Below, in pieces: positions 1 through 7,688 of a stretch of 12,946 nt of DNA. Every line of letters starts with the position of its first letter. Position 1 is the first letter of the stretch. Source of the DNA: Helicobacter sp. (GTDB taxonomy: Bacteria; Campylobacterota; Campylobacteria; Campylobacterales; Helicobacteraceae); NCBI GenBank assembly GCA_029264655.1, contig JARHZY010000033.1:1-12946 (forward strand). The letters run 5' to 3'. The notes beneath the pieces were generated by a model that was given only the letters and a program-made list of their open reading frames with translations, searched no databases and was not told where the DNA came from. Made by a program: the position numbers and the translations under genes.

Positions 1-13
1 TAAAGGGCTTGTT

Positions 14-1036
14 ATGTCTTATATGAGTATTAAACAAATGATAGTGAGTTTTATATTATGCAGTGTAGTAGCATTAGCAAATAATGCAGGGCATACAAAA
101 CAAGTAAATACTAACAATACAACTAGCTTAAAAGAATGTAAGAGCGAACAAGATAAAATGCAAGGCTGTGTTGAAAAAAGTCATGATACATTTCTTGAAG
201 ATACATATTTAATAGAAACCCCATATAAAAATGGTAAAGAAGATGGTATTGGCAAATGGTATTATGTAAATGGGAATATTTTCTATGAAATCCCATATAA
301 AAATGGTAAGAGAGAAGGCATTGTAAAAGAATACTATGAAAATAAGAATCTTGCAAAAGAAATACCATATAAAAGTGGTAAAAAAGATGGTATTGTAAAG
401 ATATATCATGAAAATGGGAATCTATGGGTAAAATTAACAACAAAAGATGATAAATATAATGGCAAGGTAAGATACTATCTTGATGATAAACAACCATTAG
501 CAACAATCACCTATGAAAATGGTAAAGCAATGGAAGGTAAATGTGCCAATAATAAAAAGTTTGATAACAATATAAATATGCTAGTTTCCAACAATAATAA
601 TTACATACAAACAACATACATATTAGGAGAATATTGCAATGTAGTTAATACCAACAAATCAAGCAACTTAAAAAAATGTAAGTATAAACAAGATACAATG
701 CAAGGTTGTGTTGAAAAAAAATATTATGAAAATGGGAATCTTCAATATGAAGCCCCATATAAAAATGATAAAGTAAATGGCATTGCAAGAGCGTATTATG
801 AAAATGGGAATCTTTGGGGTGAAATGCCAGTTATAAACAATAACGCAAATGGTGAGACAAAATTATATCTTGACAATAAGCAACTCTTAGCAACAATAAT
901 CTATAAAGATGATAAAGCAATAAAAGGAAAATGTGCTAATAATAAAAATCTTGATAATAACATATTAGATTCTATAAATAATAATAAAGCAGCATTAGAA
1001 AATATAACCAAAGTATTAAAAGAGTATTGCAAATAG
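14..1036 (+). CDS. Secreted MORN-type repeat protein (YwqK-like), internally duplicated
   Basis: The 340-residue product starts with a Sec signal peptide: a charged start, a hydrophobic stretch at about 9-21 and an ALA cleavage site at 20-22. C16 is not in a lipobox. AAAGGG at 2-7 lies six bases before the ATG. The mature part holds units of about 24 residues of the type [IT]PYKNGK.(D/E)GI.K.YYENGNL, seen at about 68-140 and 246-270, as in MORN_2/YwqK-family proteins. The protein is two halves: residues 31-55 recur at 211-235 and 155-187 recur at 285-317, but the second half is two units shorter. Each half has four cysteines in the same order (42, 52, 177, 208 and 222, 232, 307, 339), which suggests disulfides in the periplasm. 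Databases often name such proteins YwqK-family antitoxins; nothing here supports a toxin-antitoxin role. The function is unknown. It converges on the helicase gene. Confidence 0.8.
   Translation: MSYMSIKQMIVSFILCSVVALANNAGHTKQVNTNNTTSLKECKSEQDKMQGCVEKSHDTFLEDTYLIETPYKNGKEDGIGKWYYVNGNIFYEIPYKNGKREGIVKEYYENKNLAKEIPYKSGKKDGIVKIYHENGNLWVKLTTKDDKYNGKVRYYLDDKQPLATITYENGKAMEGKCANNKKFDNNINMLVSNNNNYIQTTYILGEYCNVVNTNKSSNLKKCKYKQDTMQGCVEKKYYENGNLQYEAPYKNDKVNGIARAYYENGNLWGEMPVINNNANGETKLYLDNKQLLATIIYKDDKAIKGKCANNKNLDNNILDSINNNKAALENITKVLKEYCK
104..178 (+). repeat. Direct repeat, copy 1 (cysteine block)
   Basis: This stretch encodes residues 31-55 of the MORN-type protein and is repeated 540 bases downstream at 644-718. 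Both copies start with VNTN and share LK.CK..QD.MQGCVEK. The DNA is also clearly similar, so the duplication is fairly recent. Confidence 0.8.
644..718 (+). repeat. Direct repeat, copy 2 (cysteine block)
   Basis: Second copy of the block at 104-178, encoding residues 211-235. It keeps both cysteines (222, 232) and opens the second half of the protein. A partner duplication lies at 476-574 and 866-964 (residues 155-187 and 285-317), offset by 390 bases, so the second half lacks about 150 bases, or two repeat units. Confidence 0.8.
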
Positions 1037-1165
1037 CAATCATAAGGAAAATTTAAGTAAAAGTATCTTAATGGCAATAATTCTAGATTAAACAAAAGCC
1101 TTTTGCGTTATTTTAGGTTGTTTAGGTTTAATGAAAGAAGCTATGTGCTTTTAAGCTCAAATAAC

Positions 1166-1189
1166 TTACTTATGTTAGAGTGTAAGTAA
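1166..1189. terminator. Possible hairpin terminator between convergent genes
   Basis: TTACTTA (1166-1172) and TAAGTAA (1183-1189) form a 7-bp stem that three G-T pairs can extend inward. The plus strand continues with TTGTTTTAA. The stem is nearly all A-T, so it would be weak. It lies in the 237-base gap between the MORN-type gene and the helicase, where a terminator is expected. A second small inverted repeat, CAAAAG-C-CTTTTG, is at 1093-1105. Confidence 0.3.
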
Positions 1190-1273
1190 TTGTTTTAATA
1201 TGTTTGGAGATAGCTTATAAATAAAAAATTCTTAATTTAATCAAATTTTATGGGATTATCATCATTGTATTTA

Positions 1274-3325
1274 TCATGCAAAATCTTCTTGTCGCAATAA
1301 ACCACCTTCAAATAAAAAAATTGAAGGTTTATATTCAGTTTTGTTGTCTTGCCTTGCATATGAAAGGTATAAATACTCTTTTGCTCGCGTGAGTGCTACA
1401 TAAAAAAGTCTTCGTTCTTCATCAATGCTTCCCCCGCGTGCAGCAAGTTTATGGTTTGGGAATCTCCCATCCATTAAATCTACAACGAAGACACATGGAA
1501 ACTCTAATCCTTTGCTTGCATGCACACTCAAGAGATTAACGCCATTTTCTTCACTTATTTCACTGCCACCAAGCACCATTGCATTCAAAAAAGTATGTAA
1601 ATTTGTATAATTCTCACTAATCTTATGTAAAATATTAAGACGAGATATAAGCCTTTTTTTGGAATCTTCATATAGCAGAGAGTCTTGTTTTCCATCTTTG
1701 TTTTTTGCACGTTCGCGTAATAAAGATTCTATATAATTTTGATAAAATGGTGTTTGTATAAGATTTTGCAGGAGTGTTTTTGGTGTATTAATACCATTAT
1801 TTTCTCTATAGGCTATAAAAAAATCATTGAAAAACTTAGCTGCTTCTTGCTCTATTTTTGGGTGTCCAAACAATGGATGTGAATGGAAAGCTTTATGCAA
1901 GATTGCATTAAATCTTGAGCATTCTTCTTTGCGAAAAAAATCATCAAATAAGCCAACACCACTATTTGTTGCTTTACGCGGATAGCATTCTTTGCTGCTA
2001 TCTGGTTTGAGTAATCCTTGCTTGCAATTCCCATTCCCAAGAATAATTAATGCTTCAAAAATATCTTTTGCAATGCTATTGCCAATGCCTTTTGCATGGC
2101 TAAATATATGGATATAGCTCATCATATCGCGTTCATTGGTAAGCACACTGCATAAACAAAGTAAAAATTCAATTTCTTTAGAATCAAAAAAGCTTCCACT
2201 TCCTTTACGTCTGCTTCCAATATTTAAAGTGCGTAATGCAGCTTGCAATCCATCTGCACTAATATTATTGCGGTAAATAATGGCAAAATCGCTATATGCT
2301 AATCCTTCTGTTTCATGCATTTCTTGTATACGTTTTGCAATACCATTGTATTGTGCAAACATATCAGGATATTGTAAAACAGAGGGGATATGTGCTACCC
2401 CACTTTTAATAACTTCAAGTTGTTTGGGATAAATTCTAGGATTATTGGCAATAACCTTATTTGCAAGCTCAAGGATATATTTGCTTGATCGGTAATTTTT
2501 ACTTAAAGAAAAGACATTAGCATTTGGATAATTTTGCACAAAATTTGTAATAATGCTAATATCTGCACCATTAAATGCATAAATGCTTTGGTCGTAATCA
2601 CCTACGCAAAATAGGCTTTTAGGTGCAATCGCACGGATAATGGAATCTTGCAAGGGATTTGTATCTTGATATTCATCGCAAAGCACTTCGACATAAGGTA
2701 TTTTTCCTTCATTACGCATTTTACTAAGCTCTTCGCGGTATAAAAGTAACAAGTCATTATAATCTGCATATGCGTAATCAGCCTTCAGCTGTTGAAATTC
2801 ATCAAAAATATCTTCGTAAATTTCTACAAATTCCAATTGTTCTGCATTTTTATCTATAAGCCACTCCTGATAACTTTGATGCAAACTGCTATTTTGATAA
2901 AGCGAATAGGAATCATAGAGATACTGATAAGAGTATGGGGATTTATCAAACCTAAATTGCCGTCTATCATAAATACTTTTAAATAGAATCTTAAGCTCTC
3001 TGGGTTGTTTTAATGTAATTTGCTTATGTTCGCGTAAATAACGATAAGCAACACTATGGAATGTCCCTGCTTCAATCTTATTTGCCATTGTTTTATCAAA
3101 AATCTTTCCCACTCTTTCAATCATTTCATGTGATGCTTTATTGGTAAAAGTAAGTAATAAAATTTCATGCGGTTGGATACCGCGTTTAATTAATGTTGCA
3201 ATGCGTCCAACAATTGTTGATGTTTTTCCTGTCCCAGCACTTGCTATGACAAGATTATACCCTAGTTCTGCATTACATGCCCTATGTTGTTCTTCATTTA
3301 AATTTATTTCAATCTTTTTTTGCAT
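1274..3325 (-). CDS. uvrD: UvrD/PcrA/Rep-like superfamily 1 ATP-dependent DNA helicase
   Basis: The 683-residue product unwinds DNA 3'-5' with ATP, in repair or replication restart. All SF1A motifs are visible: Walker A ASAGTGKT at 28-35, motif Ia TFTNKA at 59-64, Walker B CDEYQD at 216-221, motif III VGDYDQSIYAFNGA at 241-254, motif IV KNYRSS at 276-281, motif V VHASKGLEFP at 601-610 and motif VI EERRLFYVALTRAKE at 636-650. The length is normal for campylobacterotal UvrD/Rep proteins, and no nuclease domain is seen. TTAAGG (minus strand; CCTT at 3333-3336) lies 7 bases before the ATG. The gene is alone on its strand, divergent from the helix-turn-helix gene. The family is certain, but Helicobacter has two paralogues (uvrD and rep); the IASAGTGKTSTIVGRI type of Walker A made me prefer uvrD, and this choice is uncertain. 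Confidence 0.93.
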   Translation of the reverse strand: MQKKIEINLNEEQHRACNAELGYNLVIASAGTGKTSTIVGRIATLIKRGIQPHEILLLTFTNKASHEMIERVGKIFDKTMANKIEAGTFHSVAYRYLREHKQITLKQPRELKILFKSIYDRRQFRFDKSPYSYQYLYDSYSLYQNSSLHQSYQEWLIDKNAEQLEFVEIYEDIFDEFQQLKADYAYADYNDLLLLYREELSKMRNEGKIPYVEVLCDEYQDTNPLQDSIIRAIAPKSLFCVGDYDQSIYAFNGADISIITNFVQNYPNANVFSLSKNYRSSKYILELANKVIANNPRIYPKQLEVIKSGVAHIPSVLQYPDMFAQYNGIAKRIQEMHETEGLAYSDFAIIYRNNISADGLQAALRTLNIGSRRKGSGSFFDSKEIEFLLCLCSVLTNERDMMSYIHIFSHAKGIGNSIAKDIFEALIILGNGNCKQGLLKPDSSKECYPRKATNSGVGLFDDFFRKEECSRFNAILHKAFHSHPLFGHPKIEQEAAKFFNDFFIAYRENNGINTPKTLLQNLIQTPFYQNYIESLLRERAKNKDGKQDSLLYEDSKKRLISRLNILHKISENYTNLHTFLNAMVLGGSEISEENGVNLLSVHASKGLEFPCVFVVDLMDGRFPNHKLAARGGSIDEERRLFYVALTRAKEYLYLSYARQDNKTEYKPSIFLFEGGLLRQEDFA

Positions 3326-3383
3326 TTTATAGCCTTAAATTATATGTTATAGCTTTTACAAGGGAGCATTTAGTTTTCTTGAT

Positions 3384-3389
3384 ATTATA
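3384..3389 (-). promoter_or_regulatory. Candidate -10 box for the helicase gene
   Basis: On the minus strand this reads GCTATAAT, a good -10 box, giving a leader of about 50 bases. No -35 box is evident, which is normal for the housekeeping sigma factor in this group. Nearer TATAAT-like words at 3339-3351 would leave almost no leader before the ribosome site. Confidence 0.35.
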
Positions 3390-3622
3390 GCGTTTATGTG
3401 TTGGTTATGCTTTATCATTCTCCTGAAATAACTTTTTATTATATTATTTTTCATAATAATGAAATATTACAAAAATTATTACATGCTCTATGTTTTATAG
3501 ATACATAAATTTAATACTTTATTAAAAAGCTCTTTAATCTCTAATGCTTTTAGAAAACACGATAACATAATATATAATATATTTTTATCTTTATGCTATT
3601 ATGGGCTGTAGATTGTGAATAT

Positions 3623-3628
3623 TATAAA
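3623..3628 (+). promoter_or_regulatory. Candidate -10 box for the HTH-msrA pair
   Basis: TATAAA lies 38 bases before the preferred start of the helix-turn-helix gene, with AT-rich sequence upstream. It would drive that gene and msrA together. Other TATAAT-like words occur near 3570-3580. Confidence 0.35.
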
Positions 3629-3661
3629 ATATCATTTTGTATTACGAAATAAGGAATAATG

Positions 3662-4615
3662 ATGGGGCACGATATGAAAGCTACAACAATTGCAAGAATA
3701 CAAGCAATATTAAAACGTTATGGTATTAGTATATCGCACTTTTCACAGATAATAGGTAAGGATAGGCGGACGTTGGCAAGCTGGTTGCATGGAAAAGCAC
3801 AAAAAGACATAAGCCTTACAACAAAAGCCCGCATATGCGAATTTTTCCGCTATCCAATGAGTATTTGGACATGTAGTGATACAGATTTTATAGCACTTTT
3901 AGAGAGTATCCCAACTCAAGATATACGCATTATAGATGAAGGGTATGCAGGGAGTTTGCGTTATATGCTAACGCAAGAAATAAATGGACGTTTTGTTGTG
4001 CAACCAAGATTCCCAGCACCTGCATATAGGGATTTAATTACGCAACTACCACAAAATACTACTATTTCTTATGAAGCGAAACTTTTAATGCAAGAGCGAA
4101 GTAAAAAGATTTTAGATTATCATTTTAAATCAACTGAATGGTATTCTATAGAATCATTACTTTATTTTGGTTTTTGTGCCATAGGTAATCCTTATACACA
4201 AAGACAAAAAATACTTATTTTAGAGAATCTATATAAGCTGTTTTTTAATAATCCAAATAAACAACTTTATCTCTTTGATTCCACAGCAGATGGAATTTTT
4301 AATATAGATATGAATTATATGTCAATCATAAAAGAACGCAATTTTATCTTTTTCAGATTACCAATAAATGCACTCATTGTAGAGATTGCAAATGCAAATT
4401 TTGTGCATACGATATACCATTATTTCACAATAAAAACGAATAATACAAAACATATACAACCAGCAGATTCACTTATTATTATTGCAAGTTTGTTAGAATC
4501 AATACAACATAATGAAACATTAATGCAATTTTATAATAAAATAAGAGAGCAAACAGCTTATGCAGGCTTGTTTGCAAGTAATATTGCTGAAGAGTATCGT
4601 TCAAAAAACATATAA
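3662..4615 (+). CDS. Helix-turn-helix protein of unknown function
   Basis: The product is about 317 residues (318 from the ATG at 3659). AAGGA at 3651-3655 lies only 3 bases before the 3659 ATG but 6 before the one at 3662, so I chose 3662. Residues about 13-65 look like an XRE/lambda-repressor-type helix-turn-helix (YGISISHFSQIIGKDRRTLA, then SWLHG). The remaining 250 residues match nothing I recognise: no S24 peptidase, sensor or membrane segment. The C-terminal part is rich in Phe, Tyr, Ile and Asn and looks like a compact all-helical or mixed fold. The stop is 12 bases before msrA, with the msrA ribosome site in between, so the two are probably cotranscribed. It could regulate msrA or itself; this is inference from position alone. 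Confidence 0.75.
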   Translation: MGHDMKATTIARIQAILKRYGISISHFSQIIGKDRRTLASWLHGKAQKDISLTTKARICEFFRYPMSIWTCSDTDFIALLESIPTQDIRIIDEGYAGSLRYMLTQEINGRFVVQPRFPAPAYRDLITQLPQNTTISYEAKLLMQERSKKILDYHFKSTEWYSIESLLYFGFCAIGNPYTQRQKILILENLYKLFFNNPNKQLYLFDSTADGIFNIDMNYMSIIKERNFIFFRLPINALIVEIANANFVHTIYHYFTIKTNNTKHIQPADSLIIIASLLESIQHNETLMQFYNKIREQTAYAGLFASNIAEEYRSKNI

Positions 4616-4627
4616 TAAGGAAATAGC

Positions 4628-5170
4628 ATGGAGCAAATCATTTATTTTGCAGGTGGGTGTTTTTGGGGTGTGCAAGGATATTTTGACTTATTGAAAGGCA
4701 TTATAAGCACGCGTGTTGGTTATGCAAATTCACTTATTCCTATGCCTAGTTATGAGGCAGTATGCAGTGGCACAACACATGCAGTCGAAGCATTAGAGAT
4801 TGTTTATGATAATACGAAAATATCACTCTATCATAATACTGCAAACAAAACACATATGCCAGATTGCCTTTTATCACGTTTTTTTTCTATTATTAATCCT
4901 TGCACACTTAACTATCAAGGTAATGATAAAGGCACACAATACCGCAGTGGAATCTATGTCGCTAATCATGCAAACAATGATAATGAAATTGCTAATATAA
5001 AGGCTTTTATAGCACAATACATCGCACCACGTTATACCCAACCAATTGTTACTGAAGTAATGGTGTTACAAAATTTTTATCCAGCAGAAGAATACCATCA
5101 AAAATATTTAGCTAAAAATCCACATGGCTACTGCCATATTGATATTACAAAAGCCTTGCAACCTTTATAG
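4628..5170 (+). CDS. msrA: Peptide-methionine (S)-S-oxide reductase MsrA
   Basis: MsrA reduces the S epimer of methionine sulfoxide in oxidised proteins. The catalytic GCFWG motif is at 10-14 (C11), followed by STRVGYA (27-33), SYEAVCSGTTHAVEAL (41-56, with the conserved Tyr42 and Glu54), QGNDKGTQYRSGIY (97-110) and AEEYHQKYL (153-161). C169 near the C terminus could serve as resolving cysteine. AAGGA at 4618-4622 precedes the ATG. The 180-residue length is that of stand-alone MsrA, unlike H. pylori, which has an MsrA-MsrB fusion; no MsrB domain is encoded here. Residues about 67-80 look like an insertion of roughly a dozen residues relative to common MsrA sequences. No signal peptide is seen, so it is cytoplasmic. 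It follows the helix-turn-helix gene by 12 bases. Confidence 0.95.
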   Translation: MEQIIYFAGGCFWGVQGYFDLLKGIISTRVGYANSLIPMPSYEAVCSGTTHAVEALEIVYDNTKISLYHNTANKTHMPDCLLSRFFSIINPCTLNYQGNDKGTQYRSGIYVANHANNDNEIANIKAFIAQYIAPRYTQPIVTEVMVLQNFYPAEEYHQKYLAKNPHGYCHIDITKALQPL

Positions 5171-5570
5171 AATCTATAGAGAATACGCTTGAAATAAATG
5201 CCATGCTATTTTTTATGTTATGTTCCTTATTGCATGCCTAATTCTCTATTTTAGTATTTGTGCTAATTTTATATTTTTTGGAATGTTTTAGTATTCTATA
5301 ATGTTTCAAACCAATTATTCAATTGATTAAGATATAGATTTTTATAATAAATATTTATCTATTTTGTCTTTGCGGGCTGACAAATTTATTTTGATTTTAT
5401 ATTGAAATTTTTAGCATATAATGTATGTGCTTATCTATGTAAAAAGTATGAGTTGTGATGATAGCATTTAGAATCTATGGGCTTTAAATCACTGCAAAAG
5501 TGCAATATTTGGCAAAAAAATATTATAATTCGATAGATATACTTTAATAAGAGAGAATAATTGAGGCAAT
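5171..5570. other. 400-base AT-rich intergenic region
   Basis: No coding frame of note is seen. Two TATAAT words lie on the plus strand: 5417-5422 (AGCATATAATG) and 5524-5529. The first would give a leader of about 140 bases before the permease gene, or a separate small transcript. A minor hairpin CACT-5-AGTG lies close to 5490. I recognise no riboswitch or clear metal-regulator box. Confidence 0.5.
5524..5529 (+). promoter_or_regulatory. Candidate -10 box for the metal permease gene
   Basis: TATAAT sits 41 bases before the permease ATG, with an A-run (GGCAAAAAAATAT) just upstream and no clear -35 box. TTGAGG at 5561-5566 would be the ribosome site. Confidence 0.45.
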
Positions 5571-6413
5571 ATGCTAGCTACTTTAAAATCATTTTTATAT
5601 GCAATTATACAATATAACTTTTTGCAAAATGCACTTTTTGCAATTATATTAATTAGTGTTATTGCGGGTATTATTGGCTCATTGCTTGTATCTAATCGCA
5701 TTGTATTTGTTGGTGGTGGCGTTGCACATTGTGCATATGGTGGTATTGGCGTTGCCCTTTTTTGCGGTTGTTCTGTATTGCTTGGAGCAAGTATAAGTGC
5801 GCTTATTGTGGCTTTTAGTCTTGCTTTTGTGCAAAAAAAATGGCATACACATATAGATACATTTAATGCGATATTATGGGCACTTGGCATGTCTGTGGGT
5901 GTTGTTTTTATGAATCTTAGCCCTAATGCAAATGCAGATTTAGAATCATATCTTTTTGGCTCATTGATTAGTGTTGATTTTTATTCGCTTATGCTTATGG
6001 CTATTTTTGATATTTTATTACTTCTTTTTGTTTGTATATATTATCGTGAGATTCTAAGTATTAGTTATGATTGTGAGTTTTGCCGATTGCGTGGAATTTA
6101 TACTGATATATTTACACATAGTATTTTTGCCTTTATTGCGATTGGTATTATTTTAAGCATGCAAATATCAGGACTTATTCTCGTGCTTGCTATGCTTTCT
6201 ATTCCAGCATATATGGCTAATATTTTTGCAAAAACATTAAAAACACAAATGCTTTTTGCAAGCATATTCGCATTATTTTTTATGTTGTTTGGGTTATTTC
6301 TTGCTTATGCATACAATATTATGCCCGGTGCAGCTATTACTTTTGTTGGCACGCTTTGTATTATTAGCATTCATTTATGTATATGGTTATTGCGATATGT
6401 AAGGAAAGGATAA
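5571..6413 (+). CDS. ZnuB-like metal ABC transporter permease (ABC-3 family)
   Basis: The 280-residue inner-membrane protein is the channel subunit of an uptake transporter, probably for zinc or manganese. It shows about eight hydrophobic segments, roughly at 20-42, 52-66, 68-88, 98-116, 137-157, 183-214, 226-249 and 253-275. Family hallmarks are GGGVAHCAYGGIGVAL (48-63), NAILWALGMSVGVVF (99-113) and ADLESYLFGS (122-131), the last two very like ZnuB. The length is normal. The start has GAGG 4 bases upstream. The binding protein (ZnuA) and ATPase (ZnuC) are not in the window, so partners must be elsewhere or lost. Metal choice cannot be read from the sequence. Its stop lies two bases before the next gene's ATG, so the two are probably an operon. 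Confidence 0.9.
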   Translation: MLATLKSFLYAIIQYNFLQNALFAIILISVIAGIIGSLLVSNRIVFVGGGVAHCAYGGIGVALFCGCSVLLGASISALIVAFSLAFVQKKWHTHIDTFNAILWALGMSVGVVFMNLSPNANADLESYLFGSLISVDFYSLMLMAIFDILLLLFVCIYYREILSISYDCEFCRLRGIYTDIFTHSIFAFIAIGIILSMQISGLILVLAMLSIPAYMANIFAKTLKTQMLFASIFALFFMLFGLFLAYAYNIMPGAAITFVGTLCIISIHLCIWLLRYVRKG

Positions 6414-6415
6414 AT

Positions 6416-6670
6416 ATGCAGCATGATTCTAAAGATAATGAAACACAAATTGAGATTTTAAGTCATACAATACAAGTTTTGCAGAGTGAGCTTGAAGCAC
6501 AAAAAAAAGTAACTAAAAATGCATTAAGATTTAGTATTGGTGTCGGGATTGCATGCTTTTTCTTTGTTGCACTTAATCTTAGCATACTTTTTACTATTGC
6601 TGGTGGTGTTGCTGGTAATGAGCGTAAAGTGCAGTCGTTGCAAGAACAACTACAACATATATCCAAATAA
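6416..6670 (+). CDS. Small coiled-coil membrane protein, hypothetical
   Basis: I start this 84-residue protein at 6416 because AAGGAAAGGA at 6401-6410 lies 5 bases upstream. The longer reading from 6377 would add 13 residues inside the permease gene and has no good ribosome site. Residues 8-32 form a likely coiled coil (ILSHTIQVLQSELEAQ), 38-64 a single membrane helix, and 68-83 a second short amphipathic helix. There is no signal peptide. Only two bases separate it from the permease stop, which suggests translational coupling and perhaps a role with the transporter, but that is inference. I do not recognise the family. Confidence 0.75.
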   Translation: MQHDSKDNETQIEILSHTIQVLQSELEAQKKVTKNALRFSIGVGIACFFFVALNLSILFTIAGGVAGNERKVQSLQEQLQHISK

Positions 6671-6808
6671 ACAAATAGGTAATATTAATTTCTTTCCAAC
6701 ACAATGCATATAAAGCATATATGTTTATTGTCTCAATTTTTAGAATCCCTTTAGATAGGTTGGGTGTAAATTTAATATGTTATGGAGTAACGAAATATCC
6801 ATGCAAGT

Positions 6809-6844
6809 AGCAACATAAAAACCTTAAAAGATTTCTATGTTACT
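6809..6844. terminator. Imperfect hairpin between convergent genes
   Basis: The segment folds on itself with AACATA (6812-6817) against TATGTT (6836-6841), AG/CT outside, and AAA/TTT and CT/AG inside. This gives 13 pairs and three mismatches around a 4-base loop. It lies in the 202-base gap between the 84-residue gene (+) and sodB (-), where a bidirectional terminator is expected. There is no clean U-run directly after the stem on either strand, so the assignment is tentative. Confidence 0.4.
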
Positions 6845-6872
6845 TAGATGAGTGGGTTTTGTGGGCATTACA

Positions 6873-7508
6873 TTATTGTTTATGAATGCTATTGATATAG
6901 AATTGAATAGAACCTACACCTTCTTTTTTTGCCCATTCATATGCTTGTGAAACAAATACCCAATTAATATGTGCAAAAAACTTTTCTAAATATGCAGGAC
7001 GTGCGTTTTTGTGGTCAATATAATACGCATGTTCCCACACATCAACAACAAGCACAGGCACTTTATCCTCTGTGATAGGAGTTGCTGCATTACTTGTTTG
7101 CACAATCTCTAGTTTTTTGGTTTGTAGATTATAGACAAGCCAGCACCAACCAGCACCAAATAATGTTGTAGCAGCTTGTATAAATTGCTCTTTAAAAGCA
7201 TCAAGTGAACCAAATGTTTCATTAATCGCCGCACTCAATTCTGCACTCATTTCGGTTTTACTAGGTGCAATGCAATCCCAATAAAAATCATGGTTATATA
7301 CTTGGGCTGCATTATTAAAAAGTCCGCCACTTGATTTTTTGATAATATCATAAAGATTTGCATTTTCAAACTCACCACCTTTAACAAGGTTGTTTAGGTT
7401 GGTTACATAAGTTTGATGGTGTTTGCCATAATGATATTCAAAAGTCGTAGGTGTTAGGAAATCTCCCATTGTATTAGTCTCATAAGGTAATTTTCTTAAT
7501 TCAAACAT
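6873..7508 (-). CDS. sodB: Iron superoxide dismutase SodB
   Basis: SodB converts superoxide to oxygen and hydrogen peroxide. The 211 residues cover the complete family. Metal ligands are H26 (FEYHYGKHH), H73 (VYNHDFYW), D156 and H160 (VVDVWEHAYYIDH), the same numbers as in E. coli SodB. Gln69 in AAQVYNHDFYW favours iron rather than manganese. AGAGW.WLV and the YLEKFF..INW region near the C terminus are also typical. A strong ribosome site (GAGGAGA on the minus strand, 7513-7519) lies 4 bases before the ATG. The N terminus has no signal peptide, so it is cytoplasmic. It is a single gene with its own promoter, divergent from the NFACT gene, and belongs with msrA to oxidative defence. Confidence 0.98.
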   Translation of the reverse strand: MFELRKLPYETNTMGDFLTPTTFEYHYGKHHQTYVTNLNNLVKGGEFENANLYDIIKKSSGGLFNNAAQVYNHDFYWDCIAPSKTEMSAELSAAINETFGSLDAFKEQFIQAATTLFGAGWCWLVYNLQTKKLEIVQTSNAATPITEDKVPVLVVDVWEHAYYIDHKNARPAYLEKFFAHINWVFVSQAYEWAKKEGVGSIQFYINSIHKQ

Positions 7509-7540
7509 ATTATCTCCTCAAAAATTCAAAATGAACCCAC

Positions 7541-7546
7541 ATTATA
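7541..7546 (-). promoter_or_regulatory. Candidate -10 box for sodB
   Basis: On the minus strand this reads TATTATAATGTGGG, a full TATAAT box about 32 bases before the sodB ATG, leaving a leader of about 25 bases. Upstream sequence is AT-rich without a clear -35 box. I see no convincing Fur box overlapping it. Confidence 0.5.
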
Positions 7547-7653
7547 ATATACTTTACTTAATATTAATACTATAGAATCTAAAATTTCATATCCTCCTTA
7601 TCACAAAAAAGATATTCTTTAAAAAAATATATAAAATCATAGTGAAACAATAC

Positions 7654-7659
7654 TATAAT
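7654..7659 (+). promoter_or_regulatory. Candidate -10 box for the NFACT gene
   Basis: ACTATAATT lies 29 bases before the NFACT ATG. A second TATAAT at 7670-7675 is too near the ribosome site AAGGA (7678-7682) to leave a useful leader, so the first is preferred. Confidence 0.45.
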
Positions 7660-7688
7660 TACGCAATGTTATAATGTAAGGATAAGCA

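Larger units (their letters stand above)
3326..3658. other. AT-rich divergent intergenic region
   Basis: These 333 bases separate the helicase (-) from the helix-turn-helix gene (+). They are very AT-rich, with no open frame of note and no RNA gene that I recognise. They hold the probable promoters listed separately and a weak inverted repeat ATTATT-6-AATAAT at 3443-3460, which base composition alone could produce. Confidence 0.6.

Noticed and set aside
123..506. Long open frames on the minus strand opposite the MORN-type gene
   Set aside because: They mirror the repetitive codons of the plus-strand gene (Tyr-His-Leu-Phe rich) and have no ribosome site; the plus strand has signal peptide, repeats and RBS.
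14..1036. Antitoxin role for the YwqK-like protein
   Set aside because: The name comes from family annotation; here the protein has a signal peptide and no toxin gene lies next to it in the window.
3443..3460. ATTATT-TTTCAT-AATAAT inverted repeat as a Fur-type operator
   Set aside because: In such AT-rich DNA this arises easily by chance; arms are only 6 bases and no neighbour gene demands iron control.
5833..5840. A8 run inside the permease gene as a phase-variation tract
   Set aside because: Runs of 7-8 A are common throughout this AT-rich window and the frame is intact; only the G14/C14 run stands out.
5489..5890. 133-codon open frame on the minus strand overlapping the permease start
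   Set aside because: It overlaps a clear membrane permease and has a composition expected from its complement, with no recognisable domain.
6377..6415. Upstream start for the small coiled-coil protein
   Set aside because: It lies within the permease gene without a ribosome site, whereas the ATG at 6416 follows AAGGAAAGGA.
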